Positions 52,289-61,404 of a stretch of 64,000 bases of DNA are shown here, in pieces. The position numbers and the translations under genes are program-made. This stretch comes from Halalkalibacter hemicellulosilyticusJCM 9152. GTDB taxonomy: Bacteria > Bacillota > Bacilli > Bacillales > Bacillaceae_D. The stretch spans positions 1 through 64,000 of the forward strand of contig NZ_BAUU01000019.1 in assembly GCF_000513115.1 (NCBI RefSeq), given 5' to 3'. Every line of letters begins with the position of its first letter. The first letter of the stretch is position 1. Below the pieces are notes generated by a model that worked only from the letters and a program-made list of their open reading frames with translations, ran no database searches and was not told the origin of the DNA.

Positions 52289-53812
52289 ATGAAGAAAGCG
52301 AAAAAGCAAGGGTTTGTTCTTCGTTCGTTAGATACAATTGAGGTTGTTGGAAATAAACTCCCACATCCAGTGACATTATTCTTTTATTTTGCTTTAGCTA
52401 TTGTAATATTATCGGCTATTTTTTCACTGGTTGGTTTACAAGTGCAAGATCCACTTAATGAAGGGGAGATCATTGAGGTTAAGAACTTACTAAGCGCTGA
52501 AGGAATTTCTTATATGTTCACAAGTGCAGTAGCCAATTTCACAGGCTTTGCTCCGCTTGGCACGGTACTTGTAACGATGCTAGGGATTGGGATTGCGGAG
52601 CGTTCAGGCTTAATTAGTGCGATGCTGCGCGGGCTCGTTACTTCTGTTCCAAAGCAGCTATTAACGGCTGCACTTGTCTTTGGTGGTATTATGTCAAGTA
52701 TGGCAGCGGATGCAGGCTATGTTGTGTTAACACCTCTTGGTGCGGTTCTTTTTGCTGGTTTAGGGAGACACCCATTAGCTGGACTAGCTGCCGCTTTTGC
52801 AGGGGTGTCAGCAGGTTATAGTGCGAACCTCTTGCTAACATCACTCGATCCGCTATTAGGTTCATTGGCTCAGGAAGCGGCAGCAACCTTTGATCCAGGC
52901 TATGCGGAAACGATGAACTATGCGATGAACTGGTATTTTATGTTTGTTTCCGTGTTTGTGTTAACGATTGTTGGAACGCTTGTGACGGAGAAAATTGTTG
53001 AACCACGGTTAGGAACATTTAAAGGCCAAGTAGAAGAAGAGGTCAATTATTTAAAAGCCGAAGAAAAGACAGGCTTATGGGGAGCACTTATTGCATTTGT
53101 TGTTACATGTGCGGCTTTAGCTCTACTCATTGTTCCTGAATGGGGACCGATGAGAGGTGAAGATGGTGCAATCATTAGTTCACCATTTTTCTCATCACTT
53201 GTACCTGTTATTTTAATTATGTTTTTCATTCCTGGTTTTGTATACGGGAAGCTAACGAAAACGATTAAGGATGATAAGGATGTTGCCGATCAATTGTCTG
53301 ATACGATGGCGACAATGGGTGCGTATATTGTCTTAGCTTTTGCGGCAGGTCAATTCGTCGCTTACTTTAACGAAACGAACCTCGGTCAAATCTTAGCGAT
53401 TAAAGGTGCTGAATTCTTGGAGAATACAGGTTTTACCGGAATTCCACTTATTTTAACGTTTATTGTTGTGGCTGGTTTTATTAATATATTTATCGGAAGT
53501 GCCTCTGCAAAATGGGCGATTATGGCACCTGTGTTTGTACCGATGATGATGGGTGTTGGCTACTCTCCTGAATTAACGTTAATTGCTTATCGAATTGCTG
53601 ATTCAACGACAAATATTATCTCGCCTTTAATGCCGTATTTTGCAATCGTAATTGCCTTTGCGCAAAAGTATGACAAAAAGGTTGGGATCGGAACTTTGAT
53701 TTCAACGATGCTTCCATATTCAATTGCTTTTTCGATCGTTTGGATCATTATGTTAATCGTCTGGATGACATTAGGTATTGATTTAGGACCTGGTTCGCCG
53801 ACTTATTATTAA
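52289..53812 (+). CDS. abgT: AbgT-family transporter
   Basis: The 507-residue polytopic protein matches the AbgT family (p-aminobenzoyl-glutamate uptake or sulfonamide efflux): N-terminal LDTIEVVGNKLPHPVTLFFY, GFAPLGTVLVTMLGIGIAERSG, then MAADAGYVVLTPLGA, and IGSASAKWAIMAPVFVPMM with RIADSTTNIISPLMPYF near the C-terminus. About twelve helices and re-entrant loops are predicted. GGAAGGAG precedes the ATG at 52289. No abgA or abgB peptidase genes are adjacent, so the cargo is uncertain. A strong terminator follows. Confidence 0.92.
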   Translation: MKKAKKQGFVLRSLDTIEVVGNKLPHPVTLFFYFALAIVILSAIFSLVGLQVQDPLNEGEIIEVKNLLSAEGISYMFTSAVANFTGFAPLGTVLVTMLGIGIAERSGLISAMLRGLVTSVPKQLLTAALVFGGIMSSMAADAGYVVLTPLGAVLFAGLGRHPLAGLAAAFAGVSAGYSANLLLTSLDPLLGSLAQEAAATFDPGYAETMNYAMNWYFMFVSVFVLTIVGTLVTEKIVEPRLGTFKGQVEEEVNYLKAEEKTGLWGALIAFVVTCAALALLIVPEWGPMRGEDGAIISSPFFSSLVPVILIMFFIPGFVYGKLTKTIKDDKDVADQLSDTMATMGAYIVLAFAAGQFVAYFNETNLGQILAIKGAEFLENTGFTGIPLILTFIVVAGFINIFIGSASAKWAIMAPVFVPMMMGVGYSPELTLIAYRIADSTTNIISPLMPYFAIVIAFAQKYDKKVGIGTLISTMLPYSIAFSIVWIIMLIVWMTLGIDLGPGSPTYY

Positions 53813-53817
53813 AATTA

Positions 53818-53862
53818 AAAAAGCGTAAGGCTAGCCTTTGTGGCTTTGCCTTACGCTTTTCT
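53818..53862. terminator. bidirectional terminator between abgT and sspH
   Basis: AAAAGCGTAAGGC pairs with GCCTTACGCTTTT across a 16-nt loop, with A-rich and T-rich flanks suitable for termination in both directions. Confidence 0.85.
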
Positions 53863-54041
53863 TAGTCTTCTGTTAGTTCACTAATTGCAACACTTTGCTT
53901 TTGCTCAGGGTTGTCAATCGGATGGATGGTTGCTTTTCCGTTGCTGCGGTCAACATGTTCAATGTAAATTTTTTGACCGTTGTGCATGACTGGAATCATC
54001 GTTTCGGAAGAAGAAATTTCTTGTGCTCGTTCTGTTTCCAT
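53862..54041 (-). CDS. sspH: H-type small acid-soluble spore protein
   Basis: A 59-residue frame starts at ATG 54041 with AGGAGG eight bases upstream. The sequence (METERAQEISSSETMIPV, then GQKIYIEHVD, GKATIHPIDNP and VAISELTED) matches the SspH family in length and pattern: RAQEI near the start, I-x-I-x-H/S-V and a C-terminal acidic end. SspH proteins are made in the forespore and stored in the spore core. This is direct evidence that the organism sporulates. Forespore sigma-G control is expected from the family, not read here. Confidence 0.85.
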   Translation of the reverse strand: METERAQEISSSETMIPVMHNGQKIYIEHVDRSNGKATIHPIDNPEQKQSVAISELTED

Positions 54042-54110
54042 GACACTAACCTCCTAAATGGTTTTATCCTTACTATTTATCAATTTGATGGAGGTTATGC
54101 ATGTGATTCG

Positions 54111-55664
54111 TTATAAGTTGAACGTAGAAGGTGTTTTAATCGTGTTTCTTTCTTCTTTTGCTTCATATAGTAACTGATCTGCTTCAAGAAGTAGGTGGTC
54201 AAACGTATCATTCTCTTCTTTTGTAGAAAGGCCAATGCTTAATGTAAGCTTAATACCAGCAGTTAATTCCGTGTGTTCAAACGTTTGCTGAATTTTTTTC
54301 GCTGTTTCGAAGGCTTGGTTTAATGATGTTTGCGGTAATGTGAGAGCAAACTCTTCACCACCAATGCGACCAAAAATCTCATCGTGCTCAAATAAATCAC
54401 TACAGATGGTTGCGAATTGGTGCAATACTTGATCACCAACGTTATGCCCGTACGTATCATTAATCGATTTGAAAAAGTCGATATCAATGATCATAAGAGA
54501 AAAAGGAGTTTGTTTCTCAAGTGACTTAGCAAACTCACTTCTTGATAAATCGACAAAATGACGACGGTTGTGAACTCTTGTTAAATAATCCGTAGTTGCT
54601 TGAATGAAGAGTCGCTTTTCTGTCCATTTTCGTGATGTAATATCCATTAACGTTGTTAAGTGACCAATGAATTCCCCTTTATGATTCTTCAATGGCGAAA
54701 CAGATACTTCATAATAGACTTTGGAGTCAGGTGAAACTTCAATTTGAACTTCTCTTAAATTGGAATAGCTTTTCTTCCATTGCTCATATTCGTCTAAGCG
54801 TTCATACCAATTGTGTCCTAGTGTAAGAGGGCCTTGTCCAAAGTTTCGGAAATCTTGTATGATGATCTCCGACGCTGCGGGATTTTGATCGATTAGTGTA
54901 CCTGAAATATCAGTAACGATAACACCGCTTTTCATCTTTTCAATGAGCTGATCTCTAGCGATTGGCCAAATATAAAAGAGTCTGTAGCGAAATAGGCCCC
55001 ATGCAATGAAAAGGCCGCTGAAAATAAGTACAATCGAAGTTGGAGCAAATGGTGCAAATGGATTGAAGTCAAATAAATCCAAGAGCATCGAAATAACTGG
55101 AATTAACAGCCCGGTAATTAATAGGACATATTGCCGATTAAAAGGATGTATAGAATGTTTATAAGAACGATATAAAATGAAAAAGCTAATACAAATGAGA
55201 AAATAGGCATAAACAATGAAAAGAAGGCTTATCATTGTTCGATCATACTGAATAACCGTTAAGGAGCGGACCTGTTCTAGAGAAACATTTGTATGTAACA
55301 GAAAATGATGGTCATTGGTCCATATAAGAATGAGTGTTACAATGAGCGGAAGGCAAATGGGAACCAGATATTTCCCCTTTCCCCATTTGTCGTGTCCGCA
55401 ATATTGGAGAGCAAAGATAAAATAGCAATAGGCCGATCCATAAATACCAACTTGAGAAAAACGCATCCAGAATTTCTTTGCTTCAAAGCTTTCAACAAGT
55501 ATTTCAAATGTATAACCAAACGACCAAACAAGGGCACACGCCATTAGCCAAGCAAATGAAATGGCTCCATTAGCATGACGGTTGCGCAGGGCATATATAA
55601 TTAATAAAATTGAGATGATTGATGATGTAGTTAATATAAAGTGATGTGGTGTATCGAAATTCAT
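54111..55664 (-). CDS. diguanylate cyclase with 7TM sensor and PAS domains
   Basis: The 517-residue protein has a seven-to-eight helix N-terminal module (residues 8-225, HisK_7TM type), a PAS domain (about 230-345; IVTDISGTLIDQNPAA) and a C-terminal GGDEF domain with the active-site motif GRIGGEEFALTLP. It should make cyclic di-GMP from GTP in response to a membrane or small-molecule signal. The inhibitory RxxD site is not seen before GGEEF, so product inhibition may be absent. Monocistronic. The start near 55664 has a weak ribosome binding site (GGGAGAATCG). Confidence 0.9.
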   Translation of the reverse strand: MNFDTPHHFILTTSSIISILLIIYALRNRHANGAISFAWLMACALVWSFGYTFEILVESFEAKKFWMRFSQVGIYGSAYCYFIFALQYCGHDKWGKGKYLVPICLPLIVTLILIWTNDHHFLLHTNVSLEQVRSLTVIQYDRTMISLLFIVYAYFLICISFFILYRSYKHSIHPFNRQYVLLITGLLIPVISMLLDLFDFNPFAPFAPTSIVLIFSGLFIAWGLFRYRLFYIWPIARDQLIEKMKSGVIVTDISGTLIDQNPAASEIIIQDFRNFGQGPLTLGHNWYERLDEYEQWKKSYSNLREVQIEVSPDSKVYYEVSVSPLKNHKGEFIGHLTTLMDITSRKWTEKRLFIQATTDYLTRVHNRRHFVDLSRSEFAKSLEKQTPFSLMIIDIDFFKSINDTYGHNVGDQVLHQFATICSDLFEHDEIFGRIGGEEFALTLPQTSLNQAFETAKKIQQTFEHTELTAGIKLTLSIGLSTKEENDTFDHLLLEADQLLYEAKEERNTIKTPSTFNL

Positions 55665-55837
55665 GTCGATTCTCCCATTTTAAAATGATAATCGTGTGAA
55701 AACGAATAAATATAGTTCAATTTCACTAACGTCTCTATCATATATGATCTATGTGTGTTTATCCATTGAAATGTGTGTAGGAAGAACTAAGATCTTTACA
55801 TAAAGAGAGATTATGAGCTAATAAGGAGATGGAGAGG

Positions 55838-56629
55838 ATGATGACAATGAAATGGATCCGGCTAAAATCAGGCTTAAAAGAGGATCATCTCGCTAATCGC
55901 TTAAAGTACAACCCAGAAATTTTAGAGCTTCATTTGAACGAGGAGGATATGTATCAACCTGGACGCCTTGTTGATACGATAAAGTGGTTACAGAGTCAAG
56001 GGGTAACGGTATACCTTCATCATCCTTCTAAGTACAAAGGCTACTATTTAGATATTATTAGTAATGATAAGGAAAGACGTTATTTTTATGATTGGTCATC
56101 AAGTGCACTTGCCACTATTTGTGAAAAAATGAATGTGAAATGTGTGATTCATTGTCATTATGCTAACTCGGAAAGCTCAAGAGGAATCGATGATCAGGTC
56201 AAACGATGGAATGTACGTAAGCGTATCGAAGAAATATTATCGATTCATCCGACATGTTTTTTATGGGAAGATACAATAGGTGGAATCTTTTCAGCTGAAA
56301 ACCCTTTTTTACGTAAAGAAATTATCGAGCCATTAAATTTACCTCTCACTATCGATATTAGTCATTCATTTATAGCTTTAAACGGATCGAATGAACGACT
56401 TCAAAAACATCTTGAAAATTACGCTTATTATGCTAAATATTATCATGTGGTCGACAGCAAGGGCCTCAAGCATGATTCATTGCCACTTGGTGATGGGAAT
56501 ATTGATTGGAAGATGGTCAAGCCATTTGTCGTTGATACAGATTTTATTTTCGAGATCGGATTAAGTGATTCAGACCATTTGGATTGTAGTCCGATGCTTG
56601 CGAGTGCGGCGTATTTTGCAAAGGTATAA
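55838..56629 (+). CDS. sugar phosphate isomerase/epimerase-like TIM-barrel protein
   Basis: The product is about 263 residues of the AP endonuclease 2-like TIM barrel family. Visible strands and metal ligands include EILELHLNEEDM, VYLHHPSKY, CVIHCHYA, CFLWEDTIGG, LTIDISHSF, YYHVVDS and FIFEIGL. The function is unknown. AAGGAGATGGAGAGG precedes a run of ATGs at 55829, 55838, 55841 and 55847; 55838 has the best spacing. It differs from the barrel in the surE operon. Monocistronic, followed by a repeat region. Confidence 0.75.
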   Translation: MMTMKWIRLKSGLKEDHLANRLKYNPEILELHLNEEDMYQPGRLVDTIKWLQSQGVTVYLHHPSKYKGYYLDIISNDKERRYFYDWSSSALATICEKMNVKCVIHCHYANSESSRGIDDQVKRWNVRKRIEEILSIHPTCFLWEDTIGGIFSAENPFLRKEIIEPLNLPLTIDISHSFIALNGSNERLQKHLENYAYYAKYYHVVDSKGLKHDSLPLGDGNIDWKMVKPFVVDTDFIFEIGLSDSDHLDCSPMLASAAYFAKV

Positions 56630-56734
56630 ACTACTAGAACAGGATACTAGGGTGTGTAGCTGAAGTAACTTATTTGAAGATAACCTAGGAGAATCAAGGG
56701 GGCATAGAAGAGTGTGGTTTCCGACTATCGCTTG

Positions 56735-56890
56735 CTTAACCTTAACACCATAGAGGATCCTCATTCCGTAAATTAGGGGAAATGGAGCTAGAAAGTGAAT
56801 AAAAGGAATCCTCATTCCGCTGATCATAATTGTGAAAAATGAGGATGAAGCGGTTGAATAGCGGAATGAGGAACCAATTCATGTTAATGC
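56735..56890. repeat. GGAATGAGGAA dispersed repeat, copy 4
   Basis: ATAGAGGATCCTCATTCCG (56750-56768), AAGGAATCCTCATTCCGCTG (56803-56822) and ATAGCGGAATGAGGAACC (56858-56875) alternate. No gene is present. Confidence 0.65.
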
Positions 56891-56944
56891 TCTAGCGCTT
56901 GTAACGGCTCAGTACGACGTAATGAAGAACCTTCCATTACCTCC

Positions 56945-57343
56945 TTACTCTGCAACTTCTATCTTCTCTGACTGATCCTTCTTTTCCAAAGGTGTTGGTT
57001 CGTTGTTTTCGTTCATTTGACTTTCACCGTTAAAGCGTGCACCATCTTCTATAATCATTCCGTTCATTTGGGCTTTCCCGGAGAAAGAGCCCCCTGCTTG
57101 AATTTGTAGTTTCTCTGTGGCGTGAAGCTTTCCTTTGATTGTTCCTGCAATGATGACATTTCTAGCTGAAATAGATGGTTCTACTAAGCCATCCTTACCG
57201 ACGATGACATCACCCTCACATTCAACTCCTCCAAGTATCTTACCTTCCACTCGTAGACTTGTTTGTGTCTTAATCGTTCCTTCGATAGTCGTATCAGCAC
57301 CTATGACTGTGTCGAATACTTTTGTTTTATCATTTTTAAACAT
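56945..57343 (-). CDS. bactofilin
   Basis: The 132-residue protein is a bactofilin (DUF583), a cytoskeletal polymer-forming beta-helix: DTVIGADTTIEGTIKTQTSL, VEGKILGGVECEGDVIVG, VIIAGTIKGKLHA and SFSGKAQMNGMIIEDGARF are successive turns of a right-handed helix. The ends are polar tails. It should polymerise beneath the membrane and organise cell-wall enzymes. It lies 29 bp after the M23 peptidase gene on the same strand, the common bactofilin/M23 pairing, which supports a joint role in shape or wall remodelling. Confidence 0.92.
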   Translation of the reverse strand: MFKNDKTKVFDTVIGADTTIEGTIKTQTSLRVEGKILGGVECEGDVIVGKDGLVEPSISARNVIIAGTIKGKLHATEKLQIQAGGSFSGKAQMNGMIIEDGARFNGESQMNENNEPTPLEKKDQSEKIEVAE

Positions 57344-57372
57344 CGAATCTTCCTTTCTATGATAGAGCTTGC

Positions 57373-58308
57373 TTACTCGTAATCTAAAAATAGAGTCATA
57401 TATGGATACGGGTCTACTGGCTCACCATACTTCCAAATTTCATAATGTAAATGTGGCCCAGTACTTCTCCCTGTACTTCCTAGTAATCCAATTATTTCCC
57501 CTTTCTCCACTTCCTGTCCAGTTTCAACCTTAATTTCCGAGAGGTGAGCATACAACGTTTCATAGGTTGAAGAATGCTCGATAATAATTGTATTTCCATA
57601 CCCACCGTAATATTGAGCTAAAGTGACTGATCCATCTGCTCCGGCATAGATAGATGTTCCTGTAGGTCCACCTAAATCAATCCCGGAATGAAAGGCTGAT
57701 GTACGGCGAAACGGATCTTCTCTTAGACCGTAATGTGAGGTGATCGTTTGCACGTCAGCAGGCCATGCGGTAGGGACTCTTTTTAATGCTTCACTCATTT
57801 CATGAATATCGGCAATCGTTGTTTGATAGCTTTCAATCAAGCCTTGAAGCGTCAGGTTATCTAGATCCATCTCTTCATTCTTTTTTAATGAATTCGAAAC
57901 AGGGATGTCAATCCCTCCACTAGAGTCAGAGGAATTTGCTCGGTCGTTAGCTTGCTCGACTGTATCAATGATTTCAGACATATATTCACGCATTTCATTT
58001 TCTAGAGTGGCGAGGTTTTGCATTTTTGTCTCATATTCTGTTGTTTCATCTTCTAAAAAAGCTAGATTTAAACGTAGTGATTCGACCTTTTCCGTATGAT
58101 ACGCTAATTCATCGCTAAGCATTTCGTTTTCTTGTGTGAGCTGTTCGTTCGTATGTTGGGAGAAAAAGAAAAAGGCTAAAGGAATGAAGATCACTAATGG
58201 AAGTCCAGTTAAAACGAAGGACGGAATATTTAGATGAATCACAGGTTTGGATGAGTTCGAAAAAATAATAAAAGACCAGCGACTTGTGAGCCGTTTCTTC
58301 CAATTCAC
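57373..58308 (-). CDS. membrane-anchored M23 (LytM-type) peptidase
   Basis: The 311-residue protein has one transmembrane helix (about 30-50), a coiled coil (about 55-120), and an M23 endopeptidase domain with zinc ligands in FHSGIDLG (HxxxD) and HLHYE. The middle HxH-type ligand region is LYAHLSEI. It would cleave peptidoglycan cross-bridges or act as a scaffold like bacterial elastases. The bactofilin gene directly follows. AGGAGGATAAACG lies upstream of the ATG at 58308. Confidence 0.92.
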   Translation of the reverse strand: MNWKKRLTSRWSFIIFSNSSKPVIHLNIPSFVLTGLPLVIFIPLAFFFFSQHTNEQLTQENEMLSDELAYHTEKVESLRLNLAFLEDETTEYETKMQNLATLENEMREYMSEIIDTVEQANDRANSSDSSGGIDIPVSNSLKKNEEMDLDNLTLQGLIESYQTTIADIHEMSEALKRVPTAWPADVQTITSHYGLREDPFRRTSAFHSGIDLGGPTGTSIYAGADGSVTLAQYYGGYGNTIIIEHSSTYETLYAHLSEIKVETGQEVEKGEIIGLLGSTGRSTGPHLHYEIWKYGEPVDPYPYMTLFLDYE

Positions 58309-58718
58309 TCGTTTATCCTCCTTATTTTAATGTTTACTTCGACATGTTTCCCAGGAAATATTGTAAGCGTTACAGCATTTTTTCTATTTCAACATTTGCC
58401 ATTATAACATCAAATTATGACATAATACCTATTTTTTCGATAAAAAATAAATTTTTATTGGGGTATTACTAGGTAAATTCGGAAGAGAGTTAATAGTTAA
58501 TTTGGGAGAGAGAAAGAAGAGTTAGTAAGAATGGACTTCTTAATTAGCTTTTATGTGTGATGATTTCAAGCCTTTAGAACTACTGAACGAAAATGGTTAA
58601 TTTTATATGGGAGTAAAAGGTATGATATGTTATAATTTGGAGGTTGTTATTTATGAAAATAGTACCTGTTGAAAAGATGAGTTGATAGTTCAAATGGAAT
58701 ATGAAGAGGTGTGACAAA
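58309..58718. other. AT-rich intergenic region between M23 and chemoreceptor genes
   Basis: This 410-bp region must contain divergent promoters. No gene, hairpin or repeat stands out. GAGGTGTGAC just before 58719 is the ribosome binding site of the chemoreceptor. Confidence 0.3.
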
Positions 58719-60422
58719 ATGAAGAGACTTATGAAGAAATTACGATTTAAAACATTAAGAGCGAAAATATTAGCAGGATTTTTCGTGGTGCTATTTTTAA
58801 CACTTTATATAAGTGTGAGTGGCGGTATTATGACTTATATAGTCAATCAAAATACAACGAATATTGTAGAGGAAGATTTACCACTGTTAATGGCAAATGA
58901 ACGTTTAGCTTATAATATGGCTGAAAGGATAGCAGCTTCAAGAGCGTATATTTTATATGGTGATGAGGTATATAAAGAAGATTTTGAAAGAATTACTGAG
59001 GAAAGTATTGAACATCAGGAATATTTACTTTCAAATAGTGATTTTCCGCAAATGGAATATTTAGTTGAACGTTCAATGGAATGGCGGGCTATAGTTGAAG
59101 ATATTTTTATCGATTACGATAATGGCAATATTGAGCTTGCAACACAGCGGCTACGAGATGAAGCACAGCCGATTGCGATCGTACTAATGGGTGGCTTTCA
59201 AGAAATGGCTGAATCCCAGTCAAATGATGTCATTGAGGAAGGGCAGGAACAAATACGTTGGGCGAACATTTTTCAAAGTATTGCAATTGGAGCGGGCATA
59301 ATAGCGGTTGTCATTGGTGTTATCATCGCCATTTATACATCCAACCAAATTTCTCGTCCTGTCAAAATGGTTTCAACCCGTATGCAACAGATCGCTGCCG
59401 GTGATTTAAGTCAGGAGCAGCTACAGACGAAATCTCAAGATGAAATCGGTCAGCTAGTCGATGCGACAAATAAAATGACCGATCAAATGCGTGCATTATT
59501 ATCACAAATTACAGAGGTGTCTGGAACGGTTACGGCTCAAAGTGAGGAATTAACGCAATCAGCTGATGAGGTGAAGCAAGGAGCGGAACAGGTTGCTGTA
59601 ACGATGCAGGAATTATCGACTGGTGCTGATGCACAAGCGAATCATTCTAGTGAGATTTCTGAAACAATCGAACTATTTGCGACGAAGGCCAATACGGCTA
59701 ATTCGAATGGTCAAGGTGTCTATGAATCATCACAAGGTGTGTTGGAGCTAACGACAGAGGGTAGTCAGCGTATGAAGGAGTCAGTTGGACAAATGACGAA
59801 TATTGATCAAGTGGTGAGTGGAGCAGTAGAGCGTGTTCAAGGTCTTGACCAACAGGCACAGAACATTTCGCAGCTTGTGGCGGTTATTCGTGATATTGCC
59901 GAACAGACGAATTTATTGGCATTGAATGCAGCGATTGAAGCAGCAAGAGCAGGTGAACATGGAAAAGGGTTTGCGGTTGTAGCTGATGAAGTACGCAAGT
60001 TAGCGGAGCAAGTGACAAATTCAGTTGGAGATATTACGAATATCGTAAGTGGGATTCAAAAGGAATCGAATGACGTTGCCTTATCATTACAAAGTGGTTA
60101 TGAAGAAGTTGAAAAAGGAAAGCAGCAGATGGAGTTAACAGAGGAAACGTTTACGAAGATTGATCGAGCGATAGCTAATATGAGTTCACGTATTCAAGAG
60201 ATTACGACAAGCCTTTCTGAGATGGCTCATGATAGCCAGTCTATTCATTCATCAATTGAAGAAATTGTCTCTATCTCAGAAGAGTCAGCCGCAGGAATTG
60301 AAGAAACGACGGCCTCCTCGCAACAAACGAGTAGTTCGATGGAAGAAATGGCTGAAAGCTCAGGAGAGCTAGCGAGATTAGCACAAGATTTACAAGACTC
60401 GATGAAGAAATTTAAATTGTAG
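58719..60422 (+). CDS. methyl-accepting chemotaxis protein
   Basis: The 567-residue receptor has two transmembrane helices (about 13-37 and 184-207), an extracytoplasmic four-helix-bundle sensor of about 145 residues, HAMP ([20 protein letters not shown]), and the signalling hairpin tip [19 protein letters not shown] with [15 protein letters not shown]. It reports ligand binding to CheA/CheW. The methylation helices are long, as in class 36H/44H Bacillus receptors. The ATG at 58719 is supported by GAGGTG. A hairpin terminates the gene. The ligand is unknown. Confidence 0.93.
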   Translation: MKRLMKKLRFKTLRAKILAGFFVVLFLTLYISVSGGIMTYIVNQNTTNIVEEDLPLLMANERLAYNMAERIAASRAYILYGDEVYKEDFERITEESIEHQEYLLSNSDFPQMEYLVERSMEWRAIVEDIFIDYDNGNIELATQRLRDEAQPIAIVLMGGFQEMAESQSNDVIEEGQEQIRWANIFQSIAIGAGIIAVVIGVIIAIYTSNQISRPVKMVSTRMQQIAAGDLSQEQLQTKSQDEIGQLVDATNKMTDQMRALLSQITEVSGTVTAQSEELTQSADEVKQGAEQVAVTMQELSTGADAQANHSSEISETIELFATKANTANSNGQGVYESSQGVLELTTEGSQRMKESVGQMTNIDQVVSGAVERVQGLDQQAQNISQLVAVIRDIAEQTNLLALNAAIEAARAGEHGKGFAVVADEVRKLAEQVTNSVGDITNIVSGIQKESNDVALSLQSGYEEVEKGKQQMELTEETFTKIDRAIANMSSRIQEITTSLSEMAHDSQSIHSSIEEIVSISEESAAGIEETTASSQQTSSSMEEMAESSGELARLAQDLQDSMKKFKL

Positions 60423-60436
60423 AGTTGAAAAAAAGG

Positions 60437-60482
60437 CACTGAAAAAGTTTGACTTTTAACTTTTTCAGTGTTCTTCTTTTTT
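60437..60482. repeat. CACTGAAAAAGT hairpin repeat, copy 6 (terminator)
   Basis: CACTGAAAAAGTT (60437-60449) pairs perfectly with AACTTTTTCAGTG (60458-60470), followed by TTCTTCTTTTTTC. It sits right after the chemoreceptor stop and should terminate it. Confidence 0.85.
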
Positions 60483-60611
60483 CTATTGAATGCGAATGGA
60501 TTTCAAAAATAATCGTACACATTTCGCTGAACGAAGCATACGGTTCAATGGCTATACGAGACACGAATTTATTTTGTATAATAGTTCTTAGAAAAATAAG
60601 AGATGGAGTGA

Positions 60612-61256
60612 ATGATTGTGAATGTATTCGTACGTGCCCTTACGACCCTTTGTTTGTTGCTTTTAGTAGGCTGTGGGACAAGCAATGAGCCTGATAGCCA
60701 TGATGAATCTATTACAGGAGAATGGTCAGGGGAGGATAATCCAGCTGTGACGATTGAGATGGAAACAGGAGGCGAGGTTGTCATTGAGCTTTATCCTGAG
60801 GTTGCACCAAATACAGTTGCCAATTTTATTGCGCTAGTCGAGGATGGCTTTTATGATGGTTTAATTTTTCATCGAGTTATTCCTGGGTTTATGATTCAAG
60901 GTGGAGACCCAGAAGGAACAGGGATAGGTGGGCCTGGTTATTCCATTGAGGGGGAATTCTCCTTAAATGGCTTCGAAAATGAACTTGTACACGAACGTGG
61001 AGTCATTTCGATGGCTCGTTCGCAGCATCCGGATTCGGCGGGGTCACAGTTTTTTATTATGGTGGATCAAGCTAGCCACCTCGATGGTGAGTATGCAGGG
61101 TTTGGACAAGTGATAAGTGGAATGGATATTGTTGATCAAATTGTAGCAGTAGAAACGGGTGCACAGGATCGCCCAGTCGAAGAACAGCGTATGTCCCGTG
61201 TTGTTGTAGATGTGAAAGGGATCGACTATTCTGATCCTGTGAGGATTGAAAATTAA
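60612..61256 (+). CDS. lipoprotein cyclophilin-type peptidyl-prolyl isomerase
   Basis: The 214-residue protein has a lipoprotein signal ending in LLVGC (Cys19 or 20), an acidic linker, then a cyclophilin domain: VIELYPEVAPNTVANFIALV, FHRVIPGFMIQGGDP (catalytic Arg), ISMARSQHPDSAGSQFFI, and DGEYAGFGQVI with Tyr in place of the Trp typical of human CypA. It would catalyse prolyl isomerisation in proteins folding outside the membrane, like PrsA but of a different fold. GGAGTG precedes the ATG. A hairpin follows. Confidence 0.93.
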   Translation: MIVNVFVRALTTLCLLLLVGCGTSNEPDSHDESITGEWSGEDNPAVTIEMETGGEVVIELYPEVAPNTVANFIALVEDGFYDGLIFHRVIPGFMIQGGDPEGTGIGGPGYSIEGEFSLNGFENELVHERGVISMARSQHPDSAGSQFFIMVDQASHLDGEYAGFGQVISGMDIVDQIVAVETGAQDRPVEEQRMSRVVVDVKGIDYSDPVRIEN

Positions 61257-61277
61257 TTAAAAGAGGTTGGGAAAACG

Positions 61278-61317
61278 AGGGCACTGAAAAAGTTGATTTG
61301 TCCTTTTTCAGTGCTCT
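61278..61317. repeat. CACTGAAAAAGT hairpin repeat, copy 7 (terminator)
   Basis: AGGGCACTGAAAAAG pairs with CTTTTTCAGTGCTCT, followed by TTGGAAAAC. It follows the cyclophilin gene. Confidence 0.8.
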
Positions 61318-61404
61318 TTGGAAAACACTTTTGTTCTAGTCTTTTTACTTTTTATTAAGTTGAGGTACACTGAAGGAATTTCTATTGTAGACCGATCGCC
61401 TTCA

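Noticed and set aside
55305-55547. 80-codon rightward frame within the diguanylate cyclase gene
   Set aside because: It is opposite to a well-supported membrane sensor coding region and has no independent support.
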